Source: Gammaproteobacteria bacterium
GTDB taxonomy: Bacteria > Pseudomonadota > Gammaproteobacteria > Eutrophobiales > Eutrophobiaceae
DNA: 12,267 nucleotides
Assembly: GCA_018676275.1 (NCBI GenBank)
Contig: JABHFC010000253.1
Location: 1-12,267 of the forward strand
Reading direction: 5' to 3'
Part shown: piece by piece, positions 7,717 to 12,267 of the stretch
How positions within the stretch are numbered: position 1 is the first letter of the stretch
How the letters are laid out: each line of letters begins with the position of its first letter
Made by a program: the position numbers and the translations under genes
The notes under the pieces: model-generated
The model's database searches: none
Seen by the model: the letters and a program-made list of their open reading frames with translations, nothing else
What the model was told of the DNA's origin: nothing

Positions 7717-8874
7717 TTGGCAACCGATACAGATGATAGATATTATGTCAGGCCTATGTTACCAGTAAGGAAAAGCTTCACTACCGACAATAGCCTGATT
7801 GTCTGCAGGAACCTCGTTGTATGCGTGATTTTTTTTACCGTGTCTCCACTTATAGCGGATGAATCAACTGAAACATATCTCAATAATCTTTCAGCAGCAA
7901 TACAGCTAAGTGAATCTGCTAAACAGGCTACTCAACTTCGCAATTATAAAATCGCCGCGGATGATCTGCAGGCTGCTATAAAATTACTTGATGGTTACGT
8001 AGAAAACTCCTCCAACGACTTTTACCCATCTTTGTTTTGTAAACTCGGTAAAGTCCGAATTGAACAGGGACTTTGGCCAGCTGCTGAAAACGCTTTAGTG
8101 AGATGTCTACGGCTCGTAGATCATATTAATGAAAGCCAGTTGCGAGCAGTGGCATTGGCAGATCTTGGTCAGAATGCTTTCAAAAAAGGTGAATTGGACA
8201 AAGCCAAATCATATTTGAATAAAGCCATCGAGCTTGCCACTAAAAATGGTGATCTGTCTACACAGGCATTTGCCCATTTGTGGCTCGGTGCAATATCTGC
8301 TTTGCGCGGAAATTTTGAACATGCAGAAACCGAATTGCTTGAAGCCGTCGGGATAGCAAAAAAGGCCAACGATCCTTCGACTGAAGGGCGGGCACGAAAT
8401 ATCCTGGGTGAAAACTCCCGTCTTCATGGCCAATACGATAATGCTATCCGTCACTATCAGGAAGCTTTGGCAATATACCAGTCAATTAACGAACGCTTTG
8501 GTATGACTATGGTGATCCATAACCTTGGTCATGTAAGAACGATGATGGGCGATACTGAAACCGCTCTTCAGCATTATGATGAATCACTGCGCATGGCCAT
8601 CGATATACAGGCGATCCCTGCAGCACTGGAAATACTGGCGGCACTCGCCGGGATCGCAACAGATAGAGAAGATTTTGATCAGGCACTGGATTTATTAGGT
8701 GTCGTATTTGCACACCCTGCTTCACCGAAGGAAGCACTACATATGTTTGCCGAGCCGCTACTGGCCCGTCTCCAAAATAAACTCCCGGCTGATACTGTTG
8801 AAGCGGGTCTCGCCCGTGGCGGTGCGCTCAATTTTGATGAGCTGGTAAAACGATTGTTAGATAAACAGAAATAA
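7717..8874 (+). CDS. Exported tetratricopeptide-repeat protein
   Basis: This is a 385-residue TPR protein as read from TTG 7717. ATG 7756 is the more natural start, since it puts the hydrophobic stretch LVVCVIFFTVSPLIA close to the N-terminus with a plausible cleavage before Asp48-Glu49-Ser50. Five TPR-like units follow with strict 40-residue spacing: Leu-Gly pairs fall at 110, 150, 190, 230 and 270, each unit having the GxxxxAxxxxxxAL pattern typical of long TPR_12-type repeats. A sixth, degenerate unit lies at about 300-330. The tail with AHPASPKEA and the last 40 residues resembles the C-terminal end of the TPR domains on large AAA/adenylate-cyclase or LuxR-type regulators, here without the enzyme domain. 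It is presumably a periplasmic or membrane-attached scaffold. The partner is unknown, and its position beside catabolic genes may be incidental. Confidence 0.85.
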   Translation: MATDTDDRYYVRPMLPVRKSFTTDNSLIVCRNLVVCVIFFTVSPLIADESTETYLNNLSAAIQLSESAKQATQLRNYKIAADDLQAAIKLLDGYVENSSNDFYPSLFCKLGKVRIEQGLWPAAENALVRCLRLVDHINESQLRAVALADLGQNAFKKGELDKAKSYLNKAIELATKNGDLSTQAFAHLWLGAISALRGNFEHAETELLEAVGIAKKANDPSTEGRARNILGENSRLHGQYDNAIRHYQEALAIYQSINERFGMTMVIHNLGHVRTMMGDTETALQHYDESLRMAIDIQAIPAALEILAALAGIATDREDFDQALDLLGVVFAHPASPKEALHMFAEPLLARLQNKLPADTVEAGLARGGALNFDELVKRLLDKQK

Positions 8875-8905
8875 TCTGAACAATAAAGCCGCGAAACTTT
8901 AACTA

Positions 8906-10171
8906 CTATTCCTTATTAGCCTTAAGATAGCGATCGTAAGGTGCAAGAAACGCAAACAGAATAATCGCACTGATCATTAGTCCAATTGATATGTAATGTA
9001 TTTGGGTATAATCACCGTAGGTGACAAACGATCGTCCAAATACAGCCGGACCCGCGCCGGTTCCCAGTATATAAAAACTGAAGACACAGCTGAAAATCGA
9101 GGCAAAATTACGCATACCGAAATAACGACTTACCATGTAGGCCATCAGGTCACCTTCCGTACCCAGACCAAAGCCAATAAGGACTGCGGCAAGAAAATAT
9201 AGCGGAAGAGAGTTGGTAAATAAAATAAGTACAATGCTCAATGCGGCGAGACTGAATACAACCATAGCCAGTCGTGGTGCAAACAGGTAATCAAGTAAAT
9301 AGCCGACTATCAACCTCGCACCACCCATGCTTAAACCTACGGATGAGGCTACCAGCGCCGCCGTTGAGGGTTCAATTCCTCTATCAATTAATAAAGGCAC
9401 CAGGTGAATCAGCGTTCCCTGCAATGCAAAGGCAAGTGCGGCAACTATATAAACCATTAACCAGAATGTCGGCGTGCGCATTGCCTGTTTTAAACTCAGG
9501 CTGGGAGATGTTTCGGACTCCGCGTCTTCGTTTGCATTGTCGTGTTCATCTCCATCCACCTGTAGACCTACGTCACCGGGTTTATCGATAATAAGAAAGA
9601 GCACAGAGGGCAAGGCGACAACAAACATAAACAGACCAATAGCATAATACCCGGCTTTCCAACCTCCAGCATTAACTGCCATATCAGTAATAAAGGGTGC
9701 AACGGCAAAACCCAATCCCATACCACAGGCATTAATACCAATAAACATGCCCCGGCGTCGATCAAACCAACTTGCTATTACACGTGCGTAACCACTTGTA
9801 TTGGTGGGGCCACCTACAATGGCTGCAAGAATTAACATCGTATAGAACAGAGGCAAGCTAGCCACATAAAGCGGCCCTGTTGCCACCACCAGAATTGACG
9901 AGACTACCGAAACAATTAGTACTCGCCGGGCACCGAACTTATCTATCAGAAAACCCGAAGTAAGAAGACCAATAATGATGCCGAAGGTAATAAGCGTCGC
10001 GCCATAAGAAATTTCATCACGACCCCAACCAAATTCTTCTGACAGTGGTTTTACCAACACACCAATACTGGTAAACATCATGGAACCTGAGCTTCCCATC
10101 ATGCCCAGGAAACATCCCAGTACAACGGTAGAGCCAAAGAACATGGGGAAACGTTTCTTGTCGGCAGTCAT
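8906..10171 (-). CDS. MFS transporter, OFA/monocarboxylate (MCT)-like
   Basis: This 421-residue major facilitator protein has two six-helix halves and a charged central loop (about 203-226, rich in Asp and Glu). Signature elements are GFLIDKFGARR (73-83, motif A of the first half), GWKAGYYAIG (170-179), and PGDVGLQVDGD just before the central loop. The last is a hallmark of the oxalate:formate antiporter/MCT-like group that moves organic mono- and dicarboxylates. FWLMVY and GGARLIVGYLLD (283-294) open the second half as expected. The ATG at 10171 follows the TauD-type gene by 29 bases on the same strand, with AAGAGA as a weak ribosome site, so the two are probably co-transcribed and the carrier may import the oxygenase substrate or export its product. 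It ends 31 bases from the convergent TPR gene. Confidence 0.92.
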   Translation of the reverse strand: MTADKKRFPMFFGSTVVLGCFLGMMGSSGSMMFTSIGVLVKPLSEEFGWGRDEISYGATLITFGIIIGLLTSGFLIDKFGARRVLIVSVVSSILVVATGPLYVASLPLFYTMLILAAIVGGPTNTSGYARVIASWFDRRRGMFIGINACGMGLGFAVAPFITDMAVNAGGWKAGYYAIGLFMFVVALPSVLFLIIDKPGDVGLQVDGDEHDNANEDAESETSPSLSLKQAMRTPTFWLMVYIVAALAFALQGTLIHLVPLLIDRGIEPSTAALVASSVGLSMGGARLIVGYLLDYLFAPRLAMVVFSLAALSIVLILFTNSLPLYFLAAVLIGFGLGTEGDLMAYMVSRYFGMRNFASIFSCVFSFYILGTGAGPAVFGRSFVTYGDYTQIHYISIGLMISAIILFAFLAPYDRYLKANKE

Positions 10172-10200
10172 AATATATTTATCATCTCTTAATAAGGAGC

Positions 10201-11004
10201 TTAGTCAGTTTCCGGCCAGCCGCGCACAGAAACTCTGTGCATGATACGTTGTTCCTGTTTTGAGTTTGCTCTTGTTAACACTTCCGCAGAATGCAACAAC
10301 TGGGCATTGTCCCATATTACAAGATCATTTAGCTGGTATTGATGTCGATAAACAAACTTGTCCTGTGTCGCAAATTCTCCAATTTCAAGATACAGCTTCA
10401 TTGCTTCAACGGCTTCCATATCAACAATGCCGATGCCTGTATCCGCTGCACCGTAGAGCGCTGTTTTTCCAGTCACTGGGTGTTTGCGTATAAGGGAATG
10501 AAGTATTTCAGGCATTGAGCCGTCTGTTCTGCCTTCATAGCAATGAATAACCACCCTTTCCCTAATTTTTTCTTCTAACTCTATCGGTAATGCCTGATAG
10601 GCAAGGATCTGATTTGCAAATAAAGTACCTCCTCCTGATGGTGGTACTGCAACTGCATGTAACATGGTAAAGCTGGCAGGTTCATTCGTATGAATCAGAT
10701 CAGTATGCCAATGAGCGCCTCCGTTTAATTGTCTGTCATCTCTATCATCGGCATTAGAGAGTGACATAACAGTGGACAATCCATTTAGTCGCAGGTTTTC
10801 TTCATTATGTTCAACCGGACTACCAAATCGCGCACCGAAATTCGCCAATTCTTCTGGCTGAATTTGCTGATCTCTTATACAAACAACTCCATGTTCGTAA
10901 AGTAAAGATACAATTTTAGAAATATCATCATCATGAAGATCGTGACTAACATCAATGCCACTTACTTGAACACCTGACTTATCGGACAACTTGCTGATAT
11001 TCAC
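10201..11004 (-). CDS. TauD/TfdA-family 2-oxoglutarate-dependent dioxygenase
   Basis: This 267-residue Fe(II)/2-oxoglutarate oxygenase is of typical family length. The facial triad is HxD in GAHWHTDL (His100, Asp102) with distal His238 in DNAQLLHSAE. The 2-oxoglutarate carboxylate-binding Arg257 sits in RIMHRVSVRGW near the C-terminus, and GGGTLFAN (124-131) carries the Thr (Thr127) that usually contacts the co-substrate. Activation by hydroxylation, often followed by loss of a sulfonate, aryl ether or amine, is typical of TauD/TfdA relatives, but nothing here discriminates the substrate. It is the first gene of a pair with the OFA-like carrier downstream. An inverted repeat centred about 73 bases upstream of the start could be its operator. 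Confidence 0.93.
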   Translation of the reverse strand: MNISKLSDKSGVQVSGIDVSHDLHDDDISKIVSLLYEHGVVCIRDQQIQPEELANFGARFGSPVEHNEENLRLNGLSTVMSLSNADDRDDRQLNGGAHWHTDLIHTNEPASFTMLHAVAVPPSGGGTLFANQILAYQALPIELEEKIRERVVIHCYEGRTDGSMPEILHSLIRKHPVTGKTALYGAADTGIGIVDMEAVEAMKLYLEIGEFATQDKFVYRHQYQLNDLVIWDNAQLLHSAEVLTRANSKQEQRIMHRVSVRGWPETD

Positions 11005-11062
11005 GAAAGTAAACTTTTATAATTTTGGTATTAAAAGAGACAGATATTTATATATTGCTGAT

Positions 11063-11092
11063 TAAGATGCAATTGGCAGATACGGCATCTTA
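11063..11092. promoter_or_regulatory. Inverted repeat upstream of the TauD-type gene (candidate operator)
   Basis: TAAGATGC and GCATCTTA form a perfect eight-base inverted repeat with a 14-base spacer. It lies 59-88 bases upstream of the dioxygenase start in AT-rich DNA, a position and spacing suited to a dimeric regulator. No regulator gene is in the window. A chance palindrome cannot be excluded. Confidence 0.45.
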
Positions 11093-11188
11093 TATTTGTG
11101 TGGGATTAATCGCCACCCCGTCCAGGCAATTAGCGAAGAGGAAGCTCTGGGTAGGTATTTTTATGTGGCAGTAGGGAAATGGGCTGTT

Positions 11189-11506
11189 TTATTCTTCAGC
11201 AAGCATTCGCCCAATGATTTTCCTAGCTTGTATAGCAGATTTATCCGATTCCAGAAGCACCGGTCGATGCTCCATCAAGTCATCGACACCAAATTCTGTC
11301 AGAAAGTTCTGTTGTGCACGTAATGCCGTGTTCAAGAATAAAGTTGCCTGGTGCGTGCCAGTGTGTATCAAGCCAAAAATCCACCCATAACCGTCATAAC
11401 ATACTGAATAATATATAATATTGTAACAAGCACTTTCTTCGTCATTATTGATACTTGTTGTAAGGGCACAGTAAGGACAAACGTTAAATTTGGAAATAGT
11501 TAGCAA
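11189..11506 (-). CDS. Short hypothetical ORF, possibly a broken gene or fragment
   Basis: This is a 105-codon reading frame opening with TTG directly after an in-frame TGA, with no convincing ribosome-binding site. The last 60 or so residues (from GWIFGLIHTGTHQATLF through LLESDKSAIQARKIIGRMLA) have ordinary protein composition and look coding. The first 40 contain VCPYC and are odder. An ATG at 11519 opens MSKLIANYF in a neighbouring frame that ends after 11 residues, so a frameshift joining the two frames is possible. The C-terminal SDKSAIQARK pattern faintly recalls the tails of some Rieske oxygenases, but this is not enough to name it. It lies between the TauD-type and UbiD-like genes on the same strand. 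It could be a real small protein, a gene remnant or a chance ORF. Confidence 0.35.
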   Translation of the reverse strand: MLTISKFNVCPYCALTTSINNDEESACYNIIYYSVCYDGYGWIFGLIHTGTHQATLFLNTALRAQQNFLTEFGVDDLMEHRPVLLESDKSAIQARKIIGRMLAEE

Positions 11507-11560
11507 TCAACTTACTCATTATATATTGGTCTTTATTCAACACTTTAAACTAACCGAATT

Positions 11561-11584
11561 GGGAGTCGAGAGAGGGATTCGCAC
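11561..11584 (-). other. tRNA 3'-end-like fragment (possible att-site relic)
   Basis: Read on the minus strand this is GTGCGAATCCCTCTCTCGAC followed by TCCC and, just outside, A. It recalls the T-loop to CCA end of a tRNA such as tRNA-Ser (CGAATCCCTCTCTC). The bases 5' of it cannot form the T-stem, so no tRNA is encoded. Such partial copies mark the distal junction of elements integrated at tRNA genes; with no integrase in view this is only a suggestion. Confidence 0.25.
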
Positions 11585-11636
11585 TTGTAAGGTAAACTAC
11601 TAATTAAATAGTATTTTTATTATTAGTCCGAAAATG

Positions 11637-11656
11637 TTGCCCCCATACTTGTCCCC
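11637..11656. repeat. Two-copy C-rich direct repeat, 12-base period
   Basis: TTGCCCCC and TTGTCCCC lie in tandem separated by ATAC. From memory, similar boxes occur close to integrases and tRNA attachment sites in proteobacteria, which would fit the tRNA-like fragment 53 bases away, but two copies alone are weak evidence. Confidence 0.35.
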
Positions 11657-11767
11657 GAATGTTACCGTATTCATAACTATCGCCATGGACAAGCTACTTG
11701 AAAGATTAAATTTCCTATCTCTCAGCCACCAAATTGGCGGTTGTTTGCGCTTTAGTCCGGGGGTATG

Positions 11768-12267
11768 TTAAGTGATACCTTCAGCTTTCCAGAGTTCGTC
11801 TACACGTGCTTCAATTTCAGGTACAGTCAGAACACGATCCATGATTGATAAGCCAATTGGTTTTGTGCAGTCCACACCCATAAAATCTCTTACATTTAAA
11901 GGCATTTCGGGATAACCATCGTAAACACCAAGTTTTGAATTTTTTCCGATGATACCCTGGGCCATTGGTTCCAGCACCATACCGACGACGTTAGGAATAA
12001 TCATCAAATCCCGACTAGGTAAAAATCTATGTGCCAGGGCCCAGTTACGTTCATGGGGATCCTGTATATCAACATCGTCATCATAAACAAAAACATGTTT
12101 ACAAAAACCCTGTAGAGCTGTGTAGGCTCGCATCATCGCCAGCTTAGGTTCTCCAATGCGACCTTTTTTTATGGAAAGGTGAACAGTAAAGCCGATACCT
12201 GCGGCGGGATCGATGTACAAATCTACCAGATTGGGTAATACCGCCTTCACATCACGATAAACATGAA
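11768..12267 (-). CDS. UbiD-family (de)carboxylase, C-terminal part (N-terminus off the right edge)
   Basis: The frame is open to the right edge (reading HVYRDVKAVLPN at the boundary) and ends at TAA 11770-11768, giving about 165 C-terminal residues. UbiD enzymes use prenylated FMN, made by UbiX, to decarboxylate or carboxylate aromatic and alpha,beta-unsaturated acids. Visible family features are VKAVLPNLVDLYIDP, GFTVHLSIKK, KHVFVYDDDVDIQDP followed by NWALAHRF and RDLMIIPNV, the conserved C-terminal-domain order. The GTG at 12250 is internal, not the start. The prenyl-FMN-binding and catalytic Arg/Glu residues lie upstream and cannot be checked. It is probably a catabolic UbiD-like decarboxylase rather than the ubiquinone enzyme, judged from its neighbours. 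No ubiX-like gene is in view. Confidence 0.88.
   Translation of the reverse strand, partial: HVYRDVKAVLPNLVDLYIDPAAGIGFTVHLSIKKGRIGEPKLAMMRAYTALQGFCKHVFVYDDDVDIQDPHERNWALAHRFLPSRDLMIIPNVVGMVLEPMAQGIIGKNSKLGVYDGYPEMPLNVRDFMGVDCTKPIGLSIMDRVLTVPEIEARVDELWKAEGIT

Larger units (their letters stand above)
11507..11767. other. AT-rich non-coding stretch downstream of ubiD-like gene
   Basis: These 261 bases lie between the stop of the UbiD-like gene and the doubtful short ORF. They hold a fragment like the 3' end of a tRNA and a 12-base-period C-rich box (both listed separately), plus an eight-base direct repeat TTAGTCCG at 11623-11630 and 11752-11759. No gene with a plausible start is seen. Confidence 0.45.

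Noticed and set aside
8875..8905. Possible terminator between the convergent TPR and MFS genes
   Set aside because: The 31-base gap contains no stem-loop that I can form.
11096..11323. A 75-codon plus-strand ORF near the tauD upstream region
   Set aside because: It is mostly antisense to the more protein-like minus-strand frame and has no recognisable features.
11561..11640. A complete tRNA gene on the minus strand
   Set aside because: Only a 3'-like portion is recognisable; the T-stem partner, anticodon arm and D arm are absent.
11685..11771. A 28-residue plus-strand ORF starting MDKLLERLNF
   Set aside because: It has no Shine-Dalgarno sequence, overlaps the end of the UbiD-like gene, and shows no independent support.

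Overview
The window reads as bacterial chromosome from a Gram-negative, most likely a marine-type gammaproteobacterium. This is inferred from family content (periplasmic PQQ dehydrogenase, Rieske oxygenase, OFA-type MFS carrier, UbiD, TauD), moderate to low GC, and frequent TTG/GTG starts. There is no rRNA, intact tRNA, CRISPR, transposase or integrase, so the taxonomic guess is soft.

Left block (1-3561, minus strand): an apparent three-gene unit. It is transcribed from a periplasmic PQQ-dependent dehydrogenase, through a polysaccharide-deacetylase-fold amidohydrolase of the PuuE/HpPgdA type, into a C45-family N-terminal-nucleophile acyltransferase that runs off the left edge. The last two genes overlap as TGATG. 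The dehydrogenase carries the extra Asp associated with lanthanide-dependent enzymes but lacks the usual vicinal cysteine pair.

Middle block (3792-8874): a group II PLP amino-acid decarboxylase is followed on the plus strand by a Rieske oxygenase closely resembling CarAa, the terminal oxygenase of carbazole 1,9a-dioxygenase. Converging on them is a YkvI-like membrane protein, and divergent from that is an exported TPR protein with strict 40-residue periodicity.

Right block (8906-12267, minus strand): a TauD-type 2-oxoglutarate dioxygenase followed by an OFA/MCT-like MFS carrier, then an AT-rich stretch with a short doubtful ORF, a tRNA-3'-end-like fragment and a small GC-box repeat, and finally the C-terminal part of a UbiD-family decarboxylase entering from the right edge.

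Taken together this looks like an accessory catabolic region. It has two oxygenases of different chemistry, two decarboxylases of different chemistry (PLP and UbiD-type), a quinoprotein dehydrogenase, two C-N/amide-acting hydrolase-fold enzymes and two carriers. No single known pathway uses this set. A route for a nitrogen-containing aromatic or an N-acyl compound is a reasonable but unproven reading.
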